A stretch of 64,000 nt of DNA from Bin52 sp965243345 (GTDB lineage Bacteria; Pseudomonadota; Alphaproteobacteria; Thalassobaculales; Thalassobaculaceae). Location: the NCBI GenBank assembly GCA_965243345.1, contig CBDEUR010000003.1, positions 2,914,001-2,978,000 on the forward strand, written 5' to 3'. Below the pieces are notes generated by a model that made no database searches, was not told the DNA's origin, and worked only from the letters and a program-made list of their open reading frames with translations. The first letter of the stretch is position 1. Each line of letters starts with the position of its first letter. The translations under genes were made by a program, and so were the position numbers. Below, in pieces: positions 17,159 to 26,088 of this stretch.

Positions 17159-18568
17159 ATGCGCCGGTACAGGAATACCCGGATCGTCGCCACGCTCGGA
17201 CCCGCGAGCGCGGACCGTATCCGCGAACTGGTCGAGACCGGCGTCGATGTCTTCCGGCTGAACTTCAGCCACGGGACCCTCGACGATCACCGCGCGATCT
17301 ACCGGCGCATCCGCGAGACCGAGCAGGCGCTGGGCCGGCCGATCGGCATCATGGCCGACCTTCAGGGGCCGAAGCTGCGGATCGGTACCTTTCCGGACGG
17401 CAGGATCACGCTCGAACCCGGCGATACCTTCCGGCTGCACCTGGACCCGATCGAGGGCAGCCGGAGCCGGGTGCAGCTGCCGCACCCGGAGATCTTCGCC
17501 GCCGTACGGGCGGGAACCGAACTGCTGCTCGACGACGGTCGAATCAGGCTCAGGATCGGCCGAAGCACCGCCCGCATGCTCGAGACCGAGGTGATCACCG
17601 GAGGCAGCCTGTCGGACCGGAAGGGAGTGAACGTGCCGGGCGTGGTCCTCGACCTGTCGCCGCTCAGCGACAAGGATCACCGCGACCTCGCCTTTGCGCT
17701 CGACCTCGGCGTCGACTGGGTTGCCCTGTCCTTCGTCCAGCGTCCGGAAGACGTGGCGCAGGCCCGCCGGCTCGTCGGCGGCGCCGCCAGCCTGCTGATC
17801 AAGCTCGAGAAGCCCGCCGCGATCGAGCACCTCGACGAGCTGGTCGAGATGACCGACGCCGTGATGGTCGCACGCGGCGATCTCGGCGTGGAACTGCCGC
17901 CGGAACAGGTGCCCGGTCTGCAGAAGCAGATCGTCAAGCTGTCGCGACAGCTCGGGAAACCCGTGATCGTCGCAACCCAGATGCTCGACTCGATGGTCCA
18001 CGCACCCGCACCGACCCGGGCCGAAGCGTCCGACGTGGCCACCGCCGTCTTCGACTCGGCCGACGCGGTCATGCTCTCGGCCGAGACCGCGACCGGCGCC
18101 TGGCCGGTCGAGGCGGTGGCCATGATGGACCGCATCATCCGCGCGGTGGAGAGTGACCGGTTCTACCACGCGCTTTCCGCCGCCAGCCATGAAGCTCCCG
18201 AACCGACCGTGTCGGACGCCATCACGCTTGCGGCGCGCCAGGTGGCGGAAACCGTCAGCGCGTCCTGCATCGTCACCTACACGGTTTCCGGTTCGACGAC
18301 ACTGCGGGCTGCCCGGGAGCGGCCACCGGTTCCCGTCCTGTGCATCACCTCGTCCCTGCGCACCGCCAGGCGGCTTGCCATCACCTGGGGCGTGCACGCG
18401 GTCCACATCCCTCGCGAGGAACGGTTTTCCGCCGTTGTGGTTCGCGCCACGGAAAGCGCACTTGCCGAGGGTTTTGCGCGGTCGGGCGACAAGATCGTCG
18501 TGACCGCCGGCGTTCCGATGGGAACACCGGGATCGACCAACGTGCTCAGAATTGAAAGAGTGCCGTAG
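17159..18568 (+). CDS. pyk: Pyruvate kinase
   Basis: A 469-residue pyruvate kinase, which makes pyruvate and ATP from phosphoenolpyruvate and ADP. It begins RRYRNTRIVATLGPAS, with VFRLNFSHGTLDDH for the active-site Arg-Asn-Ser, MADLQGPKLRIG, the catalytic lysine and glutamate in LIKLEKPAAIEHLDELVE, MVARGDLGVELPPEQVP and TQMLDSMV. The C-terminal allosteric domain is complete and ends PGSTNVLRIERV. Length is normal for the short bacterial form. Within this window it could take the final step of a glyoxylate-to-pyruvate route. The nearest upstream TTGACA (17119-17124) lacks a good -10. Confidence 0.95.
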   Translation: MRRYRNTRIVATLGPASADRIRELVETGVDVFRLNFSHGTLDDHRAIYRRIRETEQALGRPIGIMADLQGPKLRIGTFPDGRITLEPGDTFRLHLDPIEGSRSRVQLPHPEIFAAVRAGTELLLDDGRIRLRIGRSTARMLETEVITGGSLSDRKGVNVPGVVLDLSPLSDKDHRDLAFALDLGVDWVALSFVQRPEDVAQARRLVGGAASLLIKLEKPAAIEHLDELVEMTDAVMVARGDLGVELPPEQVPGLQKQIVKLSRQLGKPVIVATQMLDSMVHAPAPTRAEASDVATAVFDSADAVMLSAETATGAWPVEAVAMMDRIIRAVESDRFYHALSAASHEAPEPTVSDAITLAARQVAETVSASCIVTYTVSGSTTLRAARERPPVPVLCITSSLRTARRLAITWGVHAVHIPREERFSAVVVRATESALAEGFARSGDKIVVTAGVPMGTPGSTNVLRIERVP

Positions 18569-18720
18569 CCGCGGTTGCCTTCCGACCCAGTCTTTGTCAA
18601 GCTTGGTCCATGCACGGCTTCCGGCGAGGCCGGGCGCACCGCACCCTCACTCGCGGGGATGGAACCGTGCCAGAGCCGTCGCGAACGCGCCGGTTCCACG
18701 TTCAGTACGGAACAAGGTAC

Positions 18721-18933
18721 ATGCCTGTAGGAAAGATCAAGTGGTTCAACCACGCCAAGGGGTACGGATTCATTCAACCCGACGAAGGCGGCAACGACGT
18801 GTTCGTTCACATCACCGCCCTGCACCGCTCGGGAATCCAGGGAGTCAACGAGGGCGACAGCGTCAGCTATGACCTGGTGGCCGGCAGGGACGGCCGGTCC
18901 GCAGCGGACAATCTCTCGCTCATCGACGCCTGA
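18721..18933 (+). CDS. Cold-shock protein, CspA family
   Basis: A 70-residue single cold-shock domain that binds single-stranded nucleic acid and acts as an RNA chaperone. RNP1 is KGYGFIQP (13-20) and RNP2 is VFVHITAL (27-34); the start MPVGKIKWFNHAKG is standard. Start ATG 18721 has AAGG upstream; an in-frame extension to 18610 is rejected because it lies outside the domain. The 152-base gap after pyk gives room for the long 5' leader usual for csp mRNAs, but no clear promoter was recognised. It converges on cobT, with stops 13 bases apart. Confidence 0.93.
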   Translation: MPVGKIKWFNHAKGYGFIQPDEGGNDVFVHITALHRSGIQGVNEGDSVSYDLVAGRDGRSAADNLSLIDA

Positions 18934-18946
18934 CGACGCGGCTGCG

Positions 18947-19975
18947 TCAGTCGCGTTCGGAGACGCCCGCCTCCGCGAAGGTGGTCATGCCCTGGTGGCA
19001 TGCGGCAGCGGCCTGCAGCAGGCCGAGGGCGAGGGTCGCGCCCGAGCCCTCGCCAAGGCGCATCGCGAGGTCAAGCAGCGGTTTCCTGTCAATGCGCTCG
19101 AGCAGGCGTCGGTGACCGGGCTCGGCGGAACAGTGGGCGACCTGGCAGTGATCGATGGCGCGCGGGGAGACCGCATGCAGGACTGCCGCGGCCGCGGTGC
19201 ACGCAAATCCGTCGAGCAGCACGGGGACCCTGGCCATCCGGGCCGCGAGCACCGCTCCGACGATCGCGGCCAGTTCCAGCCCGCCGAGAGCCGCCAGGAT
19301 ACCGAGCGGATCACCCTCCCGGTCGCGGTGGCGGGCAACGGCGTGTTCGACGATCCCGATCTTGCGGCGAAGTGTCTCTCCCGCCACTCCGGTGCCGGCG
19401 CCGGTCCACTCGGCAGCGGTCCCGCCATGGAGCGCAAGGCACAGTGCGGAGGCCGAGGTGGTGTTGCCGATCCCCATCTCGCCGAGGCATATCAGGTCGA
19501 TTCCCGGTTCCACCGCCGTCATCCCGTAGGCGATCGCGGTGACACACTCCTGCTCGCTCATGGCCGGGTTCTCGACGAAGTCCGCCGTCGGGCTGTCCAG
19601 CCCGAGTTCGTAGACGCGAAGATCGGCATCGAACAGCCGGCACAGCTGGTTGACCGCCGCACCCCCCGCCACGAAGTTGGCGACCATCTGCCCGGTGACC
19701 TCGGGCGGATAGGCCGACACGCCGCGTGCCGCCACCCCGTGGTTGCCGGCAAAGACCGCGGTGCGGGGGTGACGGATTGCCGGGGGATGCCGGCCCTGCC
19801 ACTCGGCCATCCAGCGGACGAGTTCTTCCAGCCGGCCGAGCGACCCCTCGGGCTTGGTCAGCTCCCGCTCGCGCGCCGCGGCCGCAGTGCCGGCCCCGAG
19901 ATCGGCACCGGGCAGGTTGCCGATCAGCGTGCGGATCTCGTCGAGCGAGGAAACCGCTCCTGCCGCGTGGTCCAT
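18947..19975 (-). CDS. cobT: Nicotinate-nucleotide-dimethylbenzimidazole phosphoribosyltransferase
   Basis: A ~342-residue CobT, which makes alpha-ribazole phosphate from nicotinate mononucleotide and 5,6-dimethylbenzimidazole in cobalamin nucleotide-loop assembly. Signatures: LTKPEGSLGRLEELV near residue 40, VFAGNHGVAARGVSAYPPEVT, GEMGIGNTTSASAL and RLGEGSGATLAL near the end, which holds the catalytic glutamate. Two in-frame ATGs (19999 and 19975) are possible; I give the second, which keeps the standard family length. It is divergent from cobS, about 110 bases away, with a candidate promoter at 20031-20059. Confidence 0.93.
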   Translation of the reverse strand: MDHAAGAVSSLDEIRTLIGNLPGADLGAGTAAAARERELTKPEGSLGRLEELVRWMAEWQGRHPPAIRHPRTAVFAGNHGVAARGVSAYPPEVTGQMVANFVAGGAAVNQLCRLFDADLRVYELGLDSPTADFVENPAMSEQECVTAIAYGMTAVEPGIDLICLGEMGIGNTTSASALCLALHGGTAAEWTGAGTGVAGETLRRKIGIVEHAVARHRDREGDPLGILAALGGLELAAIVGAVLAARMARVPVLLDGFACTAAAAVLHAVSPRAIDHCQVAHCSAEPGHRRLLERIDRKPLLDLAMRLGEGSGATLALGLLQAAAACHQGMTTFAEAGVSERD

Positions 19976-20030
19976 GATCACCCCTGCCAGACCGCGCACG
20001 GAACGGGCCCGGCGCCACCGGTCGCGCCAG

Positions 20031-20059
20031 CCTATACGCCGGGACGGCGGCGTTGGAAA
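20031..20059 (-). promoter_or_regulatory. Candidate promoter of cobT
   Basis: On the minus strand TTTCCA (20059-20054), a 17-base spacer and TATAGG (20036-20031), each four of six to consensus. The divergent gap is too short for a full cobalamin riboswitch, and none of its conserved boxes was seen. Confidence 0.35.
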
Positions 20060-20085
20060 CCCGCCGCGACACCGGAGCGTCCCCG

Positions 20086-20916
20086 ATGGCAGGCACGAGA
20101 CCGCTCATGCCGCCCGAACCTCTGACGGACATGTCGTCCCCGCGCCGCGTGCTGCGCGATCTCGCCACGGCAACGGCGTTCCTGACCCGCATCCCGCTCG
20201 TCCTCGAAGAGCCGCCGCAGTTGATGCGCACGGCCTGGTGCTTTCCGGTGGTCGGAGCCGGGATCGGGCTGTTCGCGGGTCTGGTCCTGGTGCTCGCCGC
20301 GTGGCTCGGACTGCCGCCTCTGGCCTGCAGCCTGTGTGCGGTGGCGGCGGCAGCGGCGGCAACCGGCGCCCTGCATGAAGACGGTCTCGCCGATCTCGCC
20401 GACGGTCTCGGCTGTCCCGACCCCGGACGACGGCTGGCGGCGATGCGCGACAGCCGTATCGGAACCTGGGGCGTCCTGGCGCTGGTGCTGATGATCGCGC
20501 TGAAGTCTGCCGCCGTCGCGGCGATCCTGGAGGGTGCGGGCGCACTCGCGGCCCTGCTGGCATTCGTCTGTGCCCTTGCCGCCGGCCGGGCCGCCATGGT
20601 GGCCGCGGCATCGGTGCTGGAACCGGCACGCGACGACGGGCTCGCCCACGCCGCCGGGCACCCGGAACGCAGGACCGCGGTTTTCGGGCTCGCCTGCGCC
20701 GGCGGACTGCTTGTCGTCTTGCTTCCCGTGCCCGCCGCGGTCCTGGTCTTCGTGGCGGCACTCGCCGGCGCGGCGGCCGTGGCCGGTGTGGCGTCACGGA
20801 CCCTCGGCGGGTATACAGGCGACGTCCTCGGCGGCATGGAACAGGTCGCCGAAATCCTTGCGCTGCTGGCGCTGGCTGCATGGTTCGGAGCGGATCCGGG
20901 CATGGGACCGACATGA
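20086..20916 (+). CDS. cobS: Adenosylcobinamide-GDP ribazoletransferase (cobalamin synthase)
   Basis: A ~276-residue integral membrane CobS that joins adenosylcobinamide-GDP and alpha-ribazole to give cobalamin. Signatures: DLATATAFLTRIPL near the N-terminus, the acidic GALHEDGLADLADGLGCPDPGRRLAAMRDSRIGTWG region (in pieces, near 95-130) and several alanine/leucine-rich membrane helices after it. Of four in-frame ATGs, 20086 is preferred because GGAG lies eight bases upstream. It is first in a plus-strand run and overlaps the next gene by ATGA. Confidence 0.9.
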   Translation: MAGTRPLMPPEPLTDMSSPRRVLRDLATATAFLTRIPLVLEEPPQLMRTAWCFPVVGAGIGLFAGLVLVLAAWLGLPPLACSLCAVAAAAAATGALHEDGLADLADGLGCPDPGRRLAAMRDSRIGTWGVLALVLMIALKSAAVAAILEGAGALAALLAFVCALAAGRAAMVAAASVLEPARDDGLAHAAGHPERRTAVFGLACAGGLLVVLLPVPAAVLVFVAALAGAAAVAGVASRTLGGYTGDVLGGMEQVAEILALLALAAWFGADPGMGPT

Positions 20917-21533
20917 ACGAGACACGCTGGCATATCGTGCGCCACGCTCCGGTCCCGAACCCGGGCCAGCGCATCTACGGCGCGTCGGACCGACCCGCCG
21001 ACACGTCGGACGACGAGGCGTTTCGCGCCCTGGCCGGCCGACTGCCGCCCGGATCGGTGAGCGTGACCAGCCACCTGATGCGGACGCGCCAGACACTCGA
21101 TGCGATCCGCGCCGCCGGTCTCGGCCTGCCCGACCCGGTGGTCGATGCACGCCTCGGCGAACAGGACCTCGGGGACTGGACCGGGCGGACCTACGACGAG
21201 GTCCGGGCGCTCCAGGGCGATGGCTGGAACAGGTTCTGGCTGGCTCCGGCCGACGAGGTTCCGCCCGGCGGCGAGAGCTTTGCCGGCCTGGCGGTGCGGG
21301 TGCACGAGTGCCTGGACCAGCTGAGCGAACGCTGGCGCGGCCGCAACGTGGTCTGTGTCGCCCACGGCGGGACCATCCGCGCCGCCCTTGCCCTTGCACT
21401 CGGCATCGAACCGGCACGCGCACTCGGCTTTTCGGTCGACACGCTTTCCACCACCCTGATTGACAGGCTTCATCCGGAACCCGGGTTCGACGGCGGCTGG
21501 CGTGTCAGGGGAACCAACCTTCCCGCCCGCTAG
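20913..21533 (+). CDS. cobC: Histidine phosphatase family protein, probable alpha-ribazole phosphatase
   Basis: A 206-residue phosphoglycerate-mutase-like phosphatase. The catalytic histidine is His11 in VRHAP (usually RHG), the second histidine is in VCVAHGGTIRAAL, and LGEQDLGDWTGRTYDEV and PPGGESFAGLAVRV are typical CobC/PhoE pieces. In this place it would remove the 5'-phosphate from alpha-ribazole phosphate or cobalamin phosphate. Its ATG overlaps the cobS stop by ATGA, which supports the cobalamin role; general sugar-phosphatase activity cannot be excluded. Confidence 0.85.
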   Translation: MNETRWHIVRHAPVPNPGQRIYGASDRPADTSDDEAFRALAGRLPPGSVSVTSHLMRTRQTLDAIRAAGLGLPDPVVDARLGEQDLGDWTGRTYDEVRALQGDGWNRFWLAPADEVPPGGESFAGLAVRVHECLDQLSERWRGRNVVCVAHGGTIRAALALALGIEPARALGFSVDTLSTTLIDRLHPEPGFDGGWRVRGTNLPAR

Positions 21534-21574
21534 ACGCGGTCGGGCGGCAGTGCCGTCGGTCGCGGAGTGAGGCG

Positions 21575-22795
21575 ATGGCGCGTCCGTTTTCCCTGAAGGC
21601 CGAGGGATTCCGCACTGCGAGCCTGTGTGCCGCACTGGCCGTGTTCGTTCCCGCCGGATTGCTGGCCAAGATCACGCTGGTTCCCGTGTTCGGACTGCTC
21701 GCGGTCTCGCTGCTGGGCGCAACCGCGCTCACCCGCACGGCGCAGTTGCGACCCATGACCCTGCCGGGCGTGGTCACCGTGGTCCTGGTGGTTCACATGA
21801 CCGGTGTCCTCGGCCTTCTGTCCGCCTGTTCGGTCTGCAGCGGATGGGCCCCCGGCAAGGCGCTGGCGCTCGCGCTCGTCGTGTGGACCGCATCCTGCGG
21901 TGCCGCCGCCGGACTTGGCGTGAGCGCACGCCGGCGGGTCGCGTACTGGCTGATCGGCGGTCTCGGCGCCGCGGTCGCTCTGCTGCTGTTCGAGAACGCG
22001 ACCGGCGGGATGATCTCGCTCAGGCTCGCGTCCGACCCGGCCAACCAGGGCTGGCCGCTGGTCCGCTACAACCGCGCGACCAGCGCACTGGTCCTGCTTG
22101 CCTGGCCGGCTGCCGGCTGGCTGTGGAGCCAGGGCCGGCGCGGCGCGGCGTGGCTTCTGATCGCACTGGTGACGGGTGTTGCCTGCATCGGGGATTCGGC
22201 ATCTGCCGCGACCGCCGCCCTGCTCGCTGCCGGCATCTTTGCGCTGGCCTGTCATGCGCCGCGTGCCGTCCTGTGGTGCGGAGTCGGGTTCACGGCAGGC
22301 CTGGCGGCGACCGCGCCCTGGCTGTTCCTTGCCCTGCCGGACTGGCTGGAACCGCTGGCGGACACCGTTCCGGCCACCGTGCTGCACCGCGTCGAGATCT
22401 GGCACGCGACCGCGACCGCGATCCTGGACCGGCCGCTGCTGGGACACGGTGTCGACGCGACACGCGAACTCGACCTGGCGGCCATCGGCGCGCGGCCGTA
22501 CCAGCTGCTCACGGCCAATCCCATTCATCCGCACAGCCTGGTCCTGCAGTTGTGGCTCGACCTCGGCCTGGTCGGGGTGGTGGCCGCGGGGCTGCTGCTG
22601 TGGTGCACCATCCGGCGCGTCACCGCCCTGCCGGACCCGTGGCGCAGCGCCGCGCTTGCCGCCGCGGCGGCCGGGGTGTTCACTGCGCTGGTGTCATACG
22701 GCATCTGGCAGGAAACCTGGCTGTGCATTGCCGCAATCACCGTGCTGGCATTCCGGGCGCTGACCGGGGATGCGGGCCCGCAGGGGAGAGGATGA
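21575..22795 (+). CDS. O-antigen ligase/polymerase-like membrane protein (Wzy_C family)
   Basis: A 406-residue polytopic membrane protein with about ten hydrophobic segments. Its C-terminal half carries the WaaL/Wzy signature: HRVEIWHATATAILDRPLLGHGVDATREL (in pieces, near 270-295) and the periplasmic-loop phrase HPHSLVLQLWLDLGLVG near 315. Such proteins transfer or polymerise glycan chains from lipid carriers at the periplasmic face. Its neighbours are unrelated metabolic genes, with no other surface-polysaccharide gene close by. The stop overlaps the next start by ATGA, so it is translationally coupled to a carnitine-dehydrogenase-like enzyme, an odd pairing. Confidence 0.8.
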   Translation: MARPFSLKAEGFRTASLCAALAVFVPAGLLAKITLVPVFGLLAVSLLGATALTRTAQLRPMTLPGVVTVVLVVHMTGVLGLLSACSVCSGWAPGKALALALVVWTASCGAAAGLGVSARRRVAYWLIGGLGAAVALLLFENATGGMISLRLASDPANQGWPLVRYNRATSALVLLAWPAAGWLWSQGRRGAAWLLIALVTGVACIGDSASAATAALLAAGIFALACHAPRAVLWCGVGFTAGLAATAPWLFLALPDWLEPLADTVPATVLHRVEIWHATATAILDRPLLGHGVDATRELDLAAIGARPYQLLTANPIHPHSLVLQLWLDLGLVGVVAAGLLLWCTIRRVTALPDPWRSAALAAAAAGVFTALVSYGIWQETWLCIAAITVLAFRALTGDAGPQGRG

Positions 22796-23742
22796 TGTCT
22801 GACTATCCGGACCACGCGCAGGTGCGACGGATCGCGGTGCTCGGGGCGGGAACCATCGGCGCGAGCTGGGCCGCGTGGTTCCTGTCGCGCGGCTACGCGG
22901 TCGACGCCTGGGACCCTGCCGGCGGCTGGGAACAGCGGCTGGCAGCGTTCATCGAAAACGCCTGGCCACACCTCGAGGCGCTCGGGCTCGCCGACGGTGC
23001 CGATCGCGCCGCGGTCACCCCCCACCCCACGGCGGCGGCAGCCGTCGCGGGCGCGGACTTCGTGCAGGAAAGCGCGCCGGAACGGCTCGATGTCAAGCGG
23101 GCGCTCTACCGCGACATCGATACGGCCCTGCCCGCGGGCACCATCCTGTCGTCGAGCACCTCGGGCCTGATCATGAGCGAACTGCAGGAGGGTCTCGCCT
23201 CGGCCGGACGGTTCGTTGTGGGCCACCCCTTCAATCCTCCCCACCTGATACCGCTGGTCGAGGTGGTGGCCGGCAGCCTGACCGATCCGGACGCCGCCGA
23301 CTGGGCCATCGGCTTCTATCGCCACGTCGGCAAGCACCCGATCCGCATCCGCAAGGAAGTTCCGGGCCATCTTGCCAACCGTCTGCAGGCGGCGCTGTTC
23401 CGCGAGGCGGTGCTCGCGGTCCAGAACGGCCTGGCGTCGGTCGAGGACATCGATGCAGCCGTCTGCCGGGGCCCCGGCCTGCGCTGGGCGCTCATGGGGC
23501 CGCACATGACCATGAACCTTGCCGGCGGAGCGGCCGGTTACCGGGGAATGCTCGGGCATTTCGCGCCGGGGATGCAGGCCTGGTGGGAGACCATGACCGA
23601 AAACCCGGTGCTGGCCGGGGAGTTGGCGGAGACCATCGTCGCGGGGGTGGAAGACGAGGCCGGCGAACGCAGCATCGCGGAGCTCGAAGCCGAACGCGAC
23701 GCGCGGCTGATCGGCATACTCGGCGTGCTGGACCGCGGATGA
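22792..23742 (+). CDS. 3-hydroxyacyl-CoA dehydrogenase family protein, carnitine 3-dehydrogenase-like
   Basis: A 316-residue NAD-dependent dehydrogenase. The Rossmann motif is RIAVLGAGTIGASWAAWFLSRG (pieces, near 12-33), the catalytic region SSSTSGLIMSELQ, and GHPFNPPHLIPLVEVV holds the family histidine. The text matches L-carnitine 3-dehydrogenase (carnitine to 3-dehydrocarnitine) better than lipid 3-hydroxyacyl-CoA dehydrogenase, which lacks the PPHLIPLVEVV form. ATGs at 22792 and 22795 are both possible after GGGGAGAGG. It overlaps both neighbours by ATGA. The thioesterase and CoA-transferase A subunit that often accompany carnitine dehydrogenase are elsewhere in this window. Confidence 0.82.
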   Translation: MMSDYPDHAQVRRIAVLGAGTIGASWAAWFLSRGYAVDAWDPAGGWEQRLAAFIENAWPHLEALGLADGADRAAVTPHPTAAAAVAGADFVQESAPERLDVKRALYRDIDTALPAGTILSSSTSGLIMSELQEGLASAGRFVVGHPFNPPHLIPLVEVVAGSLTDPDAADWAIGFYRHVGKHPIRIRKEVPGHLANRLQAALFREAVLAVQNGLASVEDIDAAVCRGPGLRWALMGPHMTMNLAGGAAGYRGMLGHFAPGMQAWWETMTENPVLAGELAETIVAGVEDEAGERSIAELEAERDARLIGILGVLDRG

Positions 23743-25007
23743 GGCCGGCCGCCATGGCATCCGCACCGCGGCGCGTACTCGTTGTCGGCGCCGGGATCGT
23801 CGGGGTGTGCACCGGGCTCTGCCTCGCCCGGGACGGGCACGAGGTGCTGATCGTCGACCCGAGGGCTCCGGGACGCGCGACGTCGTTCGGCAACGCCGGG
23901 TCGATCGCCGTCGACAACATCTGGCCGGTCAGCACGCCGGGCGCATGGATGCGGGTTCCGCGCATGCTGCTCGACCCGGCGGCGCCGCTGCGCATCCGCT
24001 GGCCCTACCTCCCCCGGATGTCCCCGTGGCTGCTCCGGTTCCTGGCGGCGGGACTCCCGTCGCGGGTCGAGCGCATCGCCTCGGAAATCAACGCGCTGAA
24101 CCGGGACGCGATGGCGGCCCACGAGGCGCTGATGGCGGAAAACCGGATCAGCGACATTGTCCGCCCCACCGGGTGGCTCAAGGTGTACGCGTCGCAGGCC
24201 GCGTTCAACGCCACCACGGCGGAGCGCGCGGCTCTGGTCCGCAACGGTCGCGCGGTGGAGGTGCTCGGGCCGGACGAGATCCGGCAGCTCGAGCCGGGGC
24301 TCGCCCACCACTTCACCCGCGGCATCTTCCAGGCGGCCAACGGTTTCGTCACCCAGCCCTCGGCACTGACCGACGCCTACGCCGAGGCGTTCGTGCGCCG
24401 TTCCGGACGGATCCTGCCGGAGCGCGCGGTACGCTTCGAGTTCGAGGGCAACAGGCCGGTCCGGCTGGTGACAGACCTCGGCATCCATGCCGCCGACTGT
24501 TTCGTGATCTGTGCCGGCGCCTGGTCCCGCCCGCTGGCAGCCATGCTCGGCTCCCGGGTGCCGCTGGATACCGAGCGGGGCTACCACCTGAATCTCGGTC
24601 TCGAGACCGGTCCCGGGTTGCGCCGGCCGGTCGTGGTCGGGGACCACGGGTTCGTGCTTGCGCCCATGCGTGACGGACTGAGGCTCACGTCGGGCGTCGA
24701 GTTCGCCGGGCTCGCCGCACCGCCGGACTTTCGACGGATCTACCGGATGCTGACCCTGGCGCGCAAAGCCCTGCCGGGACTCGGCGAGACGGTCAGCCGC
24801 GAATGGATGGGGTTCCGTCCGTCGTTTCCGGACAGCAAGCCGGTGCTGGGCGCATCGCCGCACCACGGCAACGTCTTCTTCGGTTTCGGCCACGGACATC
24901 TCGGCCTGACCCAGTCCGCCCGCACGGGCCAGCTGATCGCAGACCTGGTTGCCGGGCGCGACCCCGGCATCGACCTGGCGCCTTACCGGGCCGACCGATT
25001 CGGGTGA
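23739..25007 (+). CDS. FAD-dependent D-amino acid dehydrogenase-like oxidoreductase (DadA family)
   Basis: A 422-residue flavoprotein of the DAO family. The N-terminal FAD motif is RVLVVGAGIVGVCTGLCLARDG (pieces, near 12-33), then ATSFGNAGSIAVDNIWPVS and the C-terminal RPSFPDSKPVLGASPHHGNVFFGFGHGHLGLTQSA (in pieces), all typical of DadA. It should oxidise a D-amino acid or N-methylated amine and pass electrons to the respiratory chain. It overlaps the carnitine-dehydrogenase-like gene by ATGA, suggesting a joint role in quaternary-amine or amino-acid breakdown. Confidence 0.82.
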   Translation: MRPAAMASAPRRVLVVGAGIVGVCTGLCLARDGHEVLIVDPRAPGRATSFGNAGSIAVDNIWPVSTPGAWMRVPRMLLDPAAPLRIRWPYLPRMSPWLLRFLAAGLPSRVERIASEINALNRDAMAAHEALMAENRISDIVRPTGWLKVYASQAAFNATTAERAALVRNGRAVEVLGPDEIRQLEPGLAHHFTRGIFQAANGFVTQPSALTDAYAEAFVRRSGRILPERAVRFEFEGNRPVRLVTDLGIHAADCFVICAGAWSRPLAAMLGSRVPLDTERGYHLNLGLETGPGLRRPVVVGDHGFVLAPMRDGLRLTSGVEFAGLAAPPDFRRIYRMLTLARKALPGLGETVSREWMGFRPSFPDSKPVLGASPHHGNVFFGFGHGHLGLTQSARTGQLIADLVAGRDPGIDLAPYRADRFG

Positions 25008-25046
25008 CTCGGGGCATCAGATCGGAATGGTTGCGATTCAACCGTG

Positions 25047-25076
25047 TTGCGTTGCATTGCTCCCAGCGCGTATTGT
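25047..25076 (+). promoter_or_regulatory. Candidate promoter of the OmpA-like lipoprotein
   Basis: TTGCGT (25047-25052), an 18-base spacer and TATTGT (25071-25076, four of six). It lies 42 bases before the ATG, in the only AT-richer stretch of the gap. Confidence 0.4.
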
Positions 25077-25117
25077 GTTTGCCGTGTTCGAGCCCGTTGC
25101 ATTATTCGGAGGTTGGA

Positions 25118-25987
25118 ATGCCCTGGCACGCACTGAAGGCGGCCCTGGGGACAGGCGCCGCAGCCCTGCTCCTTACAGGATGCGTCGGGCTACAGCTCGA
25201 GGTAGCCAAGGAAACCGCCGGGACAGGTGATGCGTTCAACAGCCAGCTCTACAAGGGCTATGTCGCGCTGTCCCAGTCGGAATATGACGAAGGCGACCAC
25301 ATCGACTCCGACTACTTTGCCGACCGCGCCATCGCGGCCGCGGGCGGCGCCGCAACCGGTCCTCAGGCGGTTGCCGAACGCCGAATTCCTTCGGAGCATG
25401 TCGGCGAGCTGATGACCGCGCACCGGGAGATCAGCGAAATGCTGGCCGAGGGTGCGGAGAAGTTCCCGAAACTGGCTGCGATTGCCCAGCTGTCGCTGGA
25501 CTGCTGGCTGCAGGAACTCGAGGAAAACCGTCAGCCCGACCACATCGCGAAGTGCCGCAATGACTTCGCGTTTGCCAAGGACGCGCTTGCCGCGGCGCTC
25601 ACTCCGCCGCCGCCACCGCCCAAGCCGAAGGGTCCGGTTGCGCGCCTGTTCGAGAAGTTCACGGTGCTGTTCGACTTTGATTCCGCCGAGCTGACCGCGG
25701 ACGGAATGAAGGCGGTCAACAAGGCGGTGCTTTCCATCGACCAGCATGGCGTGCGGCGGGTGACGATTTCGGGTCACGCCGACCGCTCCGGTCCGCGCAA
25801 GTACAACCAGACGCTCTCGCAGCAGCGTGCCGAGGTGGTTGCCAAGGCCCTTGACGACAATTCCTCGACCGACCTGCAGGGCATGATCGAGATCATGGCC
25901 TACGGCGAGACACGGACACTGGTCCCGACCAAGGACGGCGTCCGGGAAGCCAAGAACAGGCGGGTCGATATCGGCGTCATTCGCTGA
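25118..25987 (+). CDS. OmpA-family outer-membrane lipoprotein
   Basis: A 289-residue lipoprotein. Residues 1-22 are a lipoprotein signal with the lipobox LLTGC (Cys22). Residues ~25-160 are a region of unknown function rich in acidic residues; a run of six prolines (near 165) links it to a C-terminal OmpA/peptidoglycan-binding domain with FDFDSAELTADG, TISGHADRSGPRKYNQTLSQQRAEVV (pieces) and NRRVDIGV. The protein should sit in the outer membrane and bind peptidoglycan, like Pal. It has GGAGG before the ATG, its own candidate promoter, and a strong terminator directly after the stop, so it is a single-gene unit. Confidence 0.88.
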   Translation: MPWHALKAALGTGAAALLLTGCVGLQLEVAKETAGTGDAFNSQLYKGYVALSQSEYDEGDHIDSDYFADRAIAAAGGAATGPQAVAERRIPSEHVGELMTAHREISEMLAEGAEKFPKLAAIAQLSLDCWLQELEENRQPDHIAKCRNDFAFAKDALAAALTPPPPPPKPKGPVARLFEKFTVLFDFDSAELTADGMKAVNKAVLSIDQHGVRRVTISGHADRSGPRKYNQTLSQQRAEVVAKALDDNSSTDLQGMIEIMAYGETRTLVPTKDGVREAKNRRVDIGVIR

Positions 25988-26018
25988 CCTGTCCCCTGCC
26001 GGAACCCCGCTTCGACGA

Positions 26019-26046
26019 CGGGCCGCACCCTGTGCGGCCCGTTTTC
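26019..26046 (+). terminator. Rho-independent terminator after the OmpA-like gene
   Basis: A perfect 10-bp stem (arms 26019-26028 and 26032-26041, CGGGCCGCAC with its complement) closes a three-base loop CCT and is followed by TTTTC. It lies 32 bases after the stop codon at 25987. Confidence 0.85.
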
Positions 26047-26088
26047 GTCTGACCCTTCCGCTTCGCGCAACCGGAACGCGGTACCGCC

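Noticed and set aside
19976..20085. Cobalamin riboswitch between cobT and cobS
   Set aside because: The gap is about 110 bases, too short for the ~200-nt element, and no B12-box sequence was seen.
19311..21635. Open frame of 774 codons on the minus strand
   Set aside because: Antisense to cobS and cobC and out of frame with cobT; not coding.
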